This document shows positions 1 to 5,246 of a stretch of 5,262 bases of DNA, one piece after another. The position numbers and the translations under genes are program-made. Source of the DNA: an uncultured Erysipelotrichaceae bacterium (GTDB lineage Bacteria > Bacillota_I > Bacilli_A > RF39 > UBA660); contig CADBSI010000036.1 of assembly GCA_902797275.1 (NCBI GenBank), positions 1 through 5,262 of the forward strand, given 5' to 3'. Under the pieces are notes generated by a model. It was given only the letters and a program-made list of their open reading frames with translations. It ran no database searches and was not told where the DNA came from. Each line of letters opens with the position of its first letter. Within the stretch, counting starts at the first letter, position 1.

Positions 1-197
1 AAATTGAAGAAATTTTAGAAAATTCACTAAAAACACTTGATTTAATTGAATTTTTATGGCATTATATTGTATTGGAAATTCCTATTAGGTATACAACTAG
101 TGATCCACATGAGTTGAAGAATAAATATAAAGATGTTTATTTGGAAGAGGAAGTTCGTGAAGTAAATAATCCATTTAAAGATTTCTTTAAAGAATAA
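1..197 (+). CDS. YceD/DUF177 family protein, C-terminal part (5' end outside window)
   Basis: This is the open end of a gene running in from the left. The frame begins at position 3 and gives 64 codons before TAA at 195-197. The readable part contains LDLIEFLWHYIVLEIPIRYT, which matches the core of the YceD (DUF177) family, an 'LDL...IVLEIP' segment. It ends in NPFKDFFKE, like the tail of Bacilli members such as YlbN. The cysteine-rich C-terminal motif of many other YceD proteins is absent, as I recall is usual in Bacilli. YceD is encoded next to rpmF in very many bacteria and has been linked to 23S rRNA maturation or ribosome assembly; its exact action is not visible here. The 15-nt gap to rpmF implies co-transcription. 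The assignment rests on a short fragment plus the conserved neighbour. Confidence 0.78.
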   Translation, partial: IEEILENSLKTLDLIEFLWHYIVLEIPIRYTTSDPHELKNKYKDVYLEEEVREVNNPFKDFFKE

Positions 198-212
198 GAA
201 AGGAGCGATACT

Positions 213-395
213 ATGGCAGTACCATTTAGAAAAGTTTCAAAAACAAGAAAAAGAATGAGAAGAGCACACAATGCTCTAGAAGCAAAAACTGTTACAACTT
301 GTTCTAATTGTGGAGAAGTAATTAAACCACATCGTGTTTGCAAAAACTGTGGACATTATAAGAAAGAAGAAATTATTAAAAAAGATGCTGAGTAG
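213..395 (+). CDS. rpmF: 50S ribosomal protein L32
   Basis: This encodes a 60-aa protein of the bL32 family, a small zinc-ribbon protein of the large ribosomal subunit. The start MAVPFRKVSKTRKRMRRA is the family hallmark, a basic segment that threads into rRNA. Four cysteines, C30, C33, C43 and C46, arranged CSNCG...CKNCG, form the zinc ribbon, so this is the zinc-binding form rather than the Cys-less paralogue used in zinc starvation. Length is normal. The ATG is preceded by AGGAG at 201-205 with 7 nt spacing. No promoter is visible in the gap from the upstream yceD fragment, so the two genes are probably transcribed together. The stop codon lies inside a terminator hairpin at 378-406. Confidence 0.98.
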   Translation: MAVPFRKVSKTRKRMRRAHNALEAKTVTTCSNCGEVIKPHRVCKNCGHYKKEEIIKKDAE

Positions 396-406
396 TATCT
401 TTTTTT
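378..406 (+). terminator. Intrinsic terminator overlapping the rpmF stop codon
   Basis: Bases 378-388 pair with 395-405: an A-run and GATGC on the left, GTATC and a T-run on the right, with one G-T wobble and a 6-nt loop at 389-394. A run of seven T covers 400-406. The TAG stop at 393-395 lies in the loop and the first base of the right arm. The stem is AT-rich and moderately weak. It may end the yceD-rpmF transcript partly or fully before the next gene, which starts only 5 nt later. Confidence 0.65.
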
Positions 407-410
407 GCTA

Positions 411-950
411 ATGAAAACATGTTTATACGTAGGTTCATTTGATCCTATTACTAATTCTCATTTAAATATAGTTCTTGATTTATTAAAAGAAAAAGAAGTT
501 GACTTTGTTTATTTTTTACCAGTTAATAGTAAAAAACAAACAACTAGTATAACTAATAGAATAAATATGTTAAATCTAGTCATTAAAAATAATCCTAAAA
601 TTAAAGTTTTAAATATTTTGAATTATACAAATAATGGTTTCTTTAATTATAAAATTCTAGAAAAACTAAATTTAAATATTACCCATATCTTAATGGGAAG
701 TGATTTATTCTTAAAATTTAATAGTTTTTTAAATTATCAAGATATTCTTAATAAATATTATTTAATAGTTATTAAAAGAAATAACTTTGATCTTAATAAT
801 TATGTTTTAACAAATTATAATAATTATCTTAATAAAATAATTATTATAAATAAAGAATATTTAGGATCATCTACTATTTCAAGAAAAGAATTAGTTAATT
901 TAGATAAAGAAGTATTAGCTTATATAAAAGAAAATAATTTATATAACTAA
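411..950 (+). CDS. NadD-like nucleotidyltransferase (putative nicotinate-nucleotide adenylyltransferase), divergent
   Basis: This is a 179-aa protein of the HIGH-type nucleotidyltransferase superfamily. It starts MKTCLYVGSFDPITNSHL, the nucleotide-binding signature with T14-N-S-H17 in place of the HxGH usual in NadD. Later features fit NadD better than CoaD: FLPVN, MGSD at 95-98, GSSTISR at 152-158 (the SSTxxR phosphate-binding motif) and a C-terminal AYIKENNLYN. The family makes NAD precursors by joining AMP to nicotinate mononucleotide. It is slightly shorter than usual NadD, and about 17% of residues are Asn. I chose ATG at 411 because it gives the standard family N-terminus; TTG at 405 is in frame but adds nothing. 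Neither start has a Shine-Dalgarno sequence, and the gene begins directly behind a terminator. No yqeK or rsfS, common partners of nadD, follows. A different substrate, or a second diverged copy, is possible. Confidence 0.68.
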   Translation: MKTCLYVGSFDPITNSHLNIVLDLLKEKEVDFVYFLPVNSKKQTTSITNRINMLNLVIKNNPKIKVLNILNYTNNGFFNYKILEKLNLNITHILMGSDLFLKFNSFLNYQDILNKYYLIVIKRNNFDLNNYVLTNYNNYLNKIIIINKEYLGSSTISRKELVNLDKEVLAYIKENNLYN

Positions 951-960
951 TACTTTTTTT
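906..960 (+). terminator. Long terminator hairpin overlapping the 3' end of the NadD-like gene
   Basis: The outer arm 906-918 (containing AGTATTAG) pairs with 947-959 (containing CTAATACT). The inner arm TTATATAAA at 920-928 pairs exactly with TTTATATAA at 938-946. Together they form a stem of about 22 bp with a single bulged C at 919 and a 9-nt loop at 929-937, and a T-run at 954-960. The TAA stop at 948-950 is in the right arm, so the last 13 codons of the gene double as terminator. GC pairs are few but the stem is long. The right half also forms a separate 10-bp inverted repeat with 961-970, a possible alternative fold. Confidence 0.7.
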
Positions 961-989
961 GTTATATAAAAAAAATAAATACATATGAT
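959..989 (+). promoter_or_regulatory. Weak candidate promoter of the spoVID-ysxE operon
   Basis: A TATGAT at 984-989 resembles a -10 box, and TTGTTA at 959-964 a -35 box, but the 19-nt spacing is too long for a good sigma-A site. The same stretch can be read as a sigma-E-like site, which would suit a sporulation operon: CATATGAT at 982-989 against the consensus CATACAAT type, with ATA at 964-966 as -35 core and about 13 nt of spacing. Either start site would give a leader of only about 13 nt carrying GGAGG at 1000-1004. Some promoter is expected here because of the terminator just upstream; its class is uncertain. Confidence 0.35.
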
Positions 990-1008
990 TAATTGAAACG
1001 GAGGATAT

Positions 1009-1680
1009 ATGAAAAAAATTGTACCTTTTACCAAAGAATTAGTATTTAAAAATGGTATTTCAGAAATAACTTCAATTGCTCTTGATAATACTTTAAAATT
1101 AGATAAGAACTTAGTAACAGGAGAATTTATTATAAGTGGTACTTATAAAATGATAGGAGGAGATCTAGAAGAAGAATTTAAATATAATATTCCATCATTT
1201 GTAACTATTGATACTAAATATGATACTACTAATTGTCAAGTAAGTATAGATGATTTCTCATATGAAATTATAAATGAAGAAAAACTAAGAGTAAATATAA
1301 GTTTAATGTTAGATGATTTAGATATTAAAGAAGATGAAATAGAAGAAATTAAAGTAGATAACCGAGTTGATAAAGAATATTTAATGTTAGATAATAATAT
1401 AAATGATAATATAGATGTTATTTCAAGTAAAAATGAAAATGATACTAATATTAATAATAATATAAATATTAATAATACTAAAGAAATAGAAAAAGAATTA
1501 TTTACACCTGATGATACTTTAGAATATTCAATTTACCGAGTTTATACTATGAAAGATGATGATACTTTAGAATATATTTATGAAAAATATAATGTTAATA
1601 AAGAAATACTTGCAATGTATAATGATTTAGATAATTTAAAAGTTGGTTCTAAAATAATAATACCAAGTGTTGATGAATAA
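1009..1680 (+). CDS. spoVID: SpoVID-like spore coat morphogenetic protein with C-terminal LysM domain
   Basis: This is a 223-aa protein. Residues 1-105 match the N-terminal SpoVID domain: a start ending in FKNGISEITSIALD, then GEFIISGTYK, an EEFKYNIP stretch, and DDFSYEI. An acidic, Asn-rich low-complexity linker covers about 106-165. Residues 176-219 form a LysM domain, starting YRVYTMKDDDTLEYIYEKYN and ending VGSKIIIP. In Bacillus, SpoVID acts in the mother cell on the forespore surface, where it drives coat encasement with SpoIVA and SafA, and its LysM binds peptidoglycan precursor. The Bacillus protein is well over twice as long, the difference being the central region, so this is a compact version. 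GGAGG lies 4 nt before ATG. The downstream ysxE overlaps its end, the same gene order as in Bacillus, which supports the call. The linker is where the AT bias is most extreme. Confidence 0.85.
   Translation: MKKIVPFTKELVFKNGISEITSIALDNTLKLDKNLVTGEFIISGTYKMIGGDLEEEFKYNIPSFVTIDTKYDTTNCQVSIDDFSYEIINEEKLRVNISLMLDDLDIKEDEIEEIKVDNRVDKEYLMLDNNINDNIDVISSKNENDTNINNNININNTKEIEKELFTPDDTLEYSIYRVYTMKDDDTLEYIYEKYNVNKEILAMYNDLDNLKVGSKIIIPSVDE
1510..1575 (+). repeat. Exact 18-nt direct repeat inside spoVID (DDTLEY twice)
   Basis: GATGATACTTTAGAATAT occurs at 1510-1527 and again at 1558-1575, exactly 48 nt (16 codons) apart and in frame. It encodes DDTLEY at residues 168-173 and 184-189. The second copy is the conserved 'GDTLexI' part of the LysM domain; the first lies in the linker just before the domain. 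It may be a partial duplication of the LysM start or coincidence favoured by skewed codon use. Confidence 0.6.
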
Positions 1681-2563
1681 TTTAAAAAAAGTTTTATGTG
1701 ATAATAATATTAAATTAAAAGGTTTAAAAAAACTTAATAGAGTAATTATTTTAGATACTAATAAAGGTAAATATGTTTATAAAGAAAATACTAATAACTA
1801 TGATATCTATGAATATTTAAAAACAAGAGGATTTAATTATTTTCCTAGATGTATAAGTAGTAATTCTAAAGGAGAATTAGTAGAATATATTGATTCTTTT
1901 GATATACCAAGAGAACAAAAAGTAAGTGATTTAATCCATTTAAGTGGAATATTACATCGAACTACTTCTTTTACAAGAGAAATAGATTTAGATGAATTAA
2001 AAGAAATGTATGAAAGTATTGTAAAAAATATTGATTATTTAAGAAGTTATTATGAAGATTTAAATAATTATATAGATACTAAAGTATTTATGTCTCCAAG
2101 TGAATATTTATTAGTTTCTAATATGGATGTAATTTATTATTTATTAGATTTTTCTAAAGAAAAAATTAATATCTGGTATGATTTACTTAAAAATAAAAAA
2201 AGTATCAAATATAGTTTAATTCATAATAACTTAGATACTAGTCATTTAATTGAAAATAATAATAAATATTTAATTAGTTGGGATAAATCTAAACAAGATA
2301 TGCCTATAAATGATATTATAAAGTTATATCAAGATAATTACTATGATTTAGATTTAGAAGAATTTTTAAGAGAATATGAAAAAGAATATAAAATAGATGA
2401 AGATGAATACTTATTATTTTTAATAAAACTTGCTAATTTAAAAAAGATAGAATTTACTAGAAATACTTATAAAGATTGTTATAATATTAATAATTATTTG
2501 GTTTATCTTCGAAAAATTGTAGTATTAGTACAAAAATATAAGAAAAATTTAAATAAAGTTTGA
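1673..2563 (+). CDS. ysxE: YsxE-like spore coat protein, CotS/aminoglycoside-phosphotransferase-fold pseudokinase
   Basis: This 296-aa protein has the layout of a CotS/YsxE-type protein kinase-like fold. A small N-lobe carries a KYVYK strand with K37 at the ATP-lysine position. A helical middle follows, then a catalytic-loop equivalent at 184-192, IHNNLDTSHL, and a LISWDKS strand near 200-206. The canonical HGDLHxxN loop is here H184-N-N-L-D-T-S-H191, and the metal-binding Asp of 'IDW' is S202, so phosphotransfer is doubtful. The Bacillus YsxE group is, from memory, similarly degenerate. YsxE is a spore coat protein whose gene follows spoVID, exactly as here. I chose ATG at 1673 (8-nt overlap with the spoVID stop, translational coupling likely); GTG 1667 and TTG 1670 are in-frame alternatives. 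No separate SD is evident. The TGA stop at 2561-2563 lies inside the next promoter, and no terminator follows. Confidence 0.75.
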   Translation: MNNLKKVLCDNNIKLKGLKKLNRVIILDTNKGKYVYKENTNNYDIYEYLKTRGFNYFPRCISSNSKGELVEYIDSFDIPREQKVSDLIHLSGILHRTTSFTREIDLDELKEMYESIVKNIDYLRSYYEDLNNYIDTKVFMSPSEYLLVSNMDVIYYLLDFSKEKINIWYDLLKNKKSIKYSLIHNNLDTSHLIENNNKYLISWDKSKQDMPINDIIKLYQDNYYDLDLEEFLREYEKEYKIDEDEYLLFLIKLANLKKIEFTRNTYKDCYNINNYLVYLRKIVVLVQKYKKNLNKV

Positions 2564-2588
2564 CTTTTTAAACGTCTTATAGTATAAT
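2560..2588 (+). promoter_or_regulatory. Near-consensus sigma-A promoter
   Basis: TTGACT at 2560-2565 (5 of 6 to TTGACA) and TATAAT at 2583-2588 (perfect) are separated by an ideal 17 nt. Transcription should start near 2595. The -35 box contains the TGA stop of ysxE. This is the best promoter in the window and implies vegetative, probably strong expression of the 138-aa gene independent of the sporulation operon. Confidence 0.88.
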
Positions 2589-2594
2589 TAACGA

Positions 2595-2661
2595 GAACTT
2601 GATAGATAGGGGTATTATCAAGAAAATCTATGAAATAAGGGGTTTGAAAGGGGTTTTGGAT
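2595..2661 (+). promoter_or_regulatory. Structured 5' leader with a hairpin and three GGGG tracts
   Basis: Between the predicted transcription start and the ATG at 2662 lies a leader of about 67 nt. CTTGATA at 2598-2604 and TATCAAG at 2616-2622 form a perfect 7-bp stem with an 11-nt loop that exposes GGGG at 2609-2612. Further GGGG tracts lie at 2639-2642 and 2650-2653, inside two direct copies of AAGGGGTTT spaced 11 nt apart. The last, AAAGGGG at 2647-2653, can act as Shine-Dalgarno 8 nt before ATG. G tracts are rare in this AT-rich DNA. Any regulatory role is an inference. Confidence 0.4.
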
Positions 2662-3078
2662 ATGAAACAAGGTTATATATTTGAATACCAAAATGAAAAT
2701 GATTTTAGAAAGAAAGAAAGATCTGTTAGAAAGTATAATATGTTAGCTTATAAAAAGTTAACATTTGAATATTATCCTAAAATTAGAAATGGTGAATTCT
2801 TAGGTGAATTAATTGCAAGTGATAAAAATACTTTAAGTTATGAATTAGTTTTACCTACTGATGAAATGTTTGTTAAAGTTCATGGAGAAATTAGATTACA
2901 TTATACTGTTTATACAGATAAGAAAATTGTTCTTTTAACTAATATTACACCTGATGGTATTCTAGAAGAAGGACATCGTGCTGAACTTACAGCTTATAAA
3001 GGTGTCATGATTAGTAAAGCACATCCTGAAAAAGATATGTTTAAAATTAATTTACTTAATATGATGCAAAATAAATAG
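2662..3078 (+). CDS. Unrecognised 138-aa cytosolic protein with its own promoter and terminator
   Basis: I do not recognise this family. It encodes 138 aa with no signal peptide, membrane segment or cysteine. The N-terminus, up to about residue 35, is charged and probably helical (ENDFRKKERSVRKYNMLAYK). The rest alternates polar and hydrophobic residues in a pattern suggesting a small beta-rich domain, with motifs such as NGEFLGELIA, ELVLPTDE, VKVHGEIRLHYTVY, LTNITPDG and KDMFKINLLN. I took ATG at 2662 because it follows AAAGGGG by 8 nt. The frame is open upstream to TTG at 2599, but that start would sit about 4 nt from the predicted transcription start and lacks an SD. Codon use resembles that of its neighbours. 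A strong promoter upstream and a terminator over its stop make it a single-gene unit, likely housekeeping and well expressed. No function can be assigned. Confidence 0.85.
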   Translation: MKQGYIFEYQNENDFRKKERSVRKYNMLAYKKLTFEYYPKIRNGEFLGELIASDKNTLSYELVLPTDEMFVKVHGEIRLHYTVYTDKKIVLLTNITPDGILEEGHRAELTAYKGVMISKAHPEKDMFKINLLNMMQNK

Positions 3079-3098
3079 TACTAGCTACTATTTTTTTT
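3073..3098 (+). terminator. Intrinsic terminator overlapping the stop codon of the 138-aa gene
   Basis: AAATAGTA at 3073-3080 pairs perfectly with TACTATTT at 3086-3093 around a 5-nt loop (CTAGC), with eight T at 3091-3098. The TAG stop at 3076-3078 is inside the left arm. The stem is short but perfect. Confidence 0.78.
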
Positions 3099-3129
3099 AC
3101 GTCTATTGATTTTTATTTTTCCTAAATTA

Positions 3130-3158
3130 TTTACTTTTGGTTTTAAAAATGCTATTAT
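3130..3158 (+). promoter_or_regulatory. Candidate extended -10 sigma-A promoter of the surface-protein gene
   Basis: TTTACT at 3130-3135 (4 of 6 to TTGACA) and TATTAT at 3153-3158 (5 of 6 to TATAAT) are 17 nt apart, and TG at 3150-3151 gives an extended -10 element. The start near 3165 would give a leader of about 13 nt carrying AGGAGG at 3168-3173. Confidence 0.55.
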
Positions 3159-3177
3159 GAATATGATAGGAGGAAAT

Positions 3178-5103
3178 ATGAAAATAAAAAAAGTATTTTT
3201 AGCAATTTTACTTGGTCTTGCAATACTACCAGCAAGTGTTTTAGCAGATGTAGTAGATGTTAAAAATGAAAGTGAATTTAAAGAAGCAATTCTTAATGGG
3301 AATGATATTAAATTAGCTGATAATATTAAAATAACTGATAATATTACAGTTGATAAAAAAATTGTTCTTGATATGAATGAAAAAGAAATTACAGTTGCTT
3401 ATAAAAAATTTATCTTAGTTATGGGAGGGGATTTAAAAGTAACTGGAAAAGGGACTTTAGTTGAGGAAGAATCTTATTATTCACCAATTATGTTAAAAGG
3501 TTCTGAAAACAAAAGTGATACTAATTATAGTACTTTAACAATTGATAAAGATGTAACAGTTAAAGGTTGGTCAGGTGCTTTTATTAATCAAATAAGTGAT
3601 TCTAAGAAATTTGGTTATGGAATAACTTTAAATGTTTATGGAAAACTAGTTTCTATGGTTGATAGTACTGGTGATAAAGGACATGGCATTTATGTTCATG
3701 GAAATATCAAAGATAAAGAAAATTGCCCAGTTATTAATGTTTATAAAGGAGCTAGTATAACTACTGAAGGAGATGCAATTTATGCAGCAGGTTATGCTAA
3801 ATGGAATATTGAAGGTGCAACATTCTATGGTGGAGATGCAGGGTTTGCCATTAAATCAGGTGTATTTAATATAAAAGATACTAAAATTAAAACTGATGGT
3901 GATGCTAAAAAACCAATATATAATAATAATGGTATTGAATCTGATGGATCAGCATTCCAAATAGAATCTAATAATTCTTATGCTGGAGGAATTAATATAA
4001 CTATTACTGGTGGTGAATATGAAAGTGTTAATAATCATGTAATAGAACATTACATAGCAAGAAAAACTGAAACAGAAGTAGTAGAATCTAAACTTGAAAG
4101 TTTAGTTGTTAATGGTGGTACTTTTAAAGGAACAATTGATTTAATGAAATCAGATGAACTTTTAATTAATAAAGGTACTTTTACTGATAAAATAGGAGAA
4201 TATATACCAGAAAATTATGAAGTAGTAAGTAATAGTGATAAAACTTATTCAGTTAAAAACATCTTTATAAATGAAGTTCAAAATGCAACTACTAAAGTAT
4301 TAGTAGATGGAAAATATACAAATTCAGCATTAGAAGGAGAAACAATAACTCTTGAAAATACTTTAGAAGATGGTTTCTATGTAAGATCAGCAAGCTATAA
4401 AATAGTTGGAACTGATACTGAATATAGAATTTTAGGAAATAGCTTTATTATGCCAAAAGGAGCTGTTATAATTACTTTAGATATTTTAAAATATGAAAAT
4501 AAAGAAGATAAAGTCGTTTTACTTCCAATTACTCCAAGTGTAGATGATAGCGTTGATAGTGAAATAAAAAAAGAATTAACTGATACAACTCTTGATAATT
4601 CTAAAACTGGTTTATTAGAAGCAATAGACTTTGATAAATTAGAAATAGAAAATGCTAATTTAGTAGAAGTTAAATTAAATACAACTTTAAAATCATATGA
4701 TGAAGATACTAAAACTCTTATCTATGATATTAAACCAACGTATTATGTTGATAATGATGAAGTAGGAACTATTCCAAATTCAGCTATAAACGGAAAAATA
4801 AAAATTAAATTACCAATCATGAGTAGTATAACTGATACTCATGTAAAAGTAATTCACAAATCAGGAGATACCATAATTGATACAAAAAACTTAGAAATTA
4901 AAAAAGATGGAGAACAAAAATATGTTGAAATCGAAACAGAAAGTTTTTCAAATTTTATATTAAGTTTTTATACTCCAACAATAGAAGTAATAGAAAATCC
5001 TAAAACTTTAAATACTTTAACTATTTCTATAATACTTTTAATTGTTAGTTCTGTAAGCTTTACTGCAATTAGTTATGTTTTCAAAAAAAGAAATAACTTA
5101 TAA
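3178..5103 (+). CDS. Secreted, C-terminally anchored surface protein with predicted beta-helix (pectin-lyase-like) region
   Basis: This encodes a 641-aa exported protein. Residues 1-23 form a signal peptide: a MKIKK basic start, a hydrophobic core, and probable cleavage after VLA-23. Residues about 30-360 carry short beta-strand rungs rich in G, N, T, I and V (for example LTIDKDVTVKGWSG, VINVYKGASITTEGDAIYAA, LVVNGGTFKG), typical of right-handed beta-helix surface proteins. Residues 362-437 resemble a bacterial beta repeat ending SFIMPKGAVIITLDI. Residues 440-605 form a further beta-rich domain ending in FSNFILSFY. The C-terminus has NPKTL at 607-611, a hydrophobic segment at 614-635 and KKRNNL, shaped like a sortase signal but without LPXTG. 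If it is not sorted, it would stay membrane-anchored. Catalytic residues for polysaccharide cleavage cannot be identified, so adhesion is as likely as enzymatic activity. ATG 3178 is chosen because of AGGAGG 4 nt upstream and the signal peptide; TTG 3106 would spoil both. It is a monocistronic unit. Confidence 0.82.
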   Translation: MKIKKVFLAILLGLAILPASVLADVVDVKNESEFKEAILNGNDIKLADNIKITDNITVDKKIVLDMNEKEITVAYKKFILVMGGDLKVTGKGTLVEEESYYSPIMLKGSENKSDTNYSTLTIDKDVTVKGWSGAFINQISDSKKFGYGITLNVYGKLVSMVDSTGDKGHGIYVHGNIKDKENCPVINVYKGASITTEGDAIYAAGYAKWNIEGATFYGGDAGFAIKSGVFNIKDTKIKTDGDAKKPIYNNNGIESDGSAFQIESNNSYAGGINITITGGEYESVNNHVIEHYIARKTETEVVESKLESLVVNGGTFKGTIDLMKSDELLINKGTFTDKIGEYIPENYEVVSNSDKTYSVKNIFINEVQNATTKVLVDGKYTNSALEGETITLENTLEDGFYVRSASYKIVGTDTEYRILGNSFIMPKGAVIITLDILKYENKEDKVVLLPITPSVDDSVDSEIKKELTDTTLDNSKTGLLEAIDFDKLEIENANLVEVKLNTTLKSYDEDTKTLIYDIKPTYYVDNDEVGTIPNSAINGKIKIKLPIMSSITDTHVKVIHKSGDTIIDTKNLEIKKDGEQKYVEIETESFSNFILSFYTPTIEVIENPKTLNTLTISIILLIVSSVSFTAISYVFKKRNNL

Positions 5104-5110
5104 AATAAAC

Positions 5111-5148
5111 AAGTAATCTAAGTAAATTAACTTAGATTGCTTTTTTTT
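5111..5148 (+). terminator. Strong intrinsic terminator after the surface-protein gene
   Basis: Bases 5111-5123 pair with 5130-5142, a 13-bp stem with one G-T wobble around the 6-nt loop 5124-5129. Eight T at 5141-5148 follow. It begins 7 nt after the TAA stop. Confidence 0.92.
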
Positions 5149-5174
5149 AAATTTTTTAAAAAAATATAATTTTG

Positions 5175-5246
5175 GAATTTGCAAGGGTTTTATTTAACAA
5201 ATTGTTAGGTAAAGCCCATTTTTTGGCCTTTAAATCCCGAATTTGC
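5175..5246. repeat. Structured intergenic element framed by an 8-bp direct repeat
   Basis: GAATTTGC occurs at 5175-5182 and 5239-5246. Between the copies, GGGTTTTA at 5185-5192 and TAAATCCC at 5231-5238 are inverted repeats matching at 7 of 8 positions. Inside are two hairpins: TAAC with GTTA at 5195-5207 (extendable by two G-T pairs), and AAAGCC with GGC plus TTT around 5211-5231. The whole can fold as a three-way junction. It is visibly richer in G and C than its surroundings and contains no convincing reading frame. It could be a miniature mobile element with target duplication, a structured RNA, or a dispersed intergenic repeat; the sequence alone does not decide. Confidence 0.4.

Noticed and set aside
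137..343. 68-codon open frame on the - strand across yceD and rpmF
   Set aside because: It is antisense to the certain rpmF gene, has no recognisable protein features and no ribosome binding site; it mirrors the coding pattern of the + strand.
938..970. 10-bp inverted repeat TTTATATAAC/GTTATATAAA read as a separate terminator
   Set aside because: It is followed by A residues, not T, on the + strand, and the left arm fits much better in the long hairpin 906-960.
1390..1490. Short AAT/ATA-rich pattern as a microsatellite or CRISPR-like array
   Set aside because: It has no regular unit or spacers; it is the Asn-rich linker of SpoVID written in AT-rich codons.
2551..2573. Small hairpin AAAGT/ACTTT with T-run after ysxE, as a terminator
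   Set aside because: The stem has only 5 bp with a 3-nt loop and sits in the promoter -35 region; the T-run is better explained as promoter spacer.
2599..2661. N-terminal extension of the 138-aa protein from TTG 2599
   Set aside because: The predicted transcription start is about 2595, leaving no room for a ribosome binding site, whereas ATG 2662 has AAAGGGG at good spacing.
2503..2691. 62-codon open frame on the - strand over the end of ysxE and the leader
   Set aside because: It runs against the strong + promoter and the ysxE coding region and shows no family features.
3106..3177. N-terminal extension of the surface protein from TTG 3106
   Set aside because: ATG 3178 has a strong AGGAGG and gives a proper signal peptide; the extension would bury it and would lie upstream of the likely promoter.
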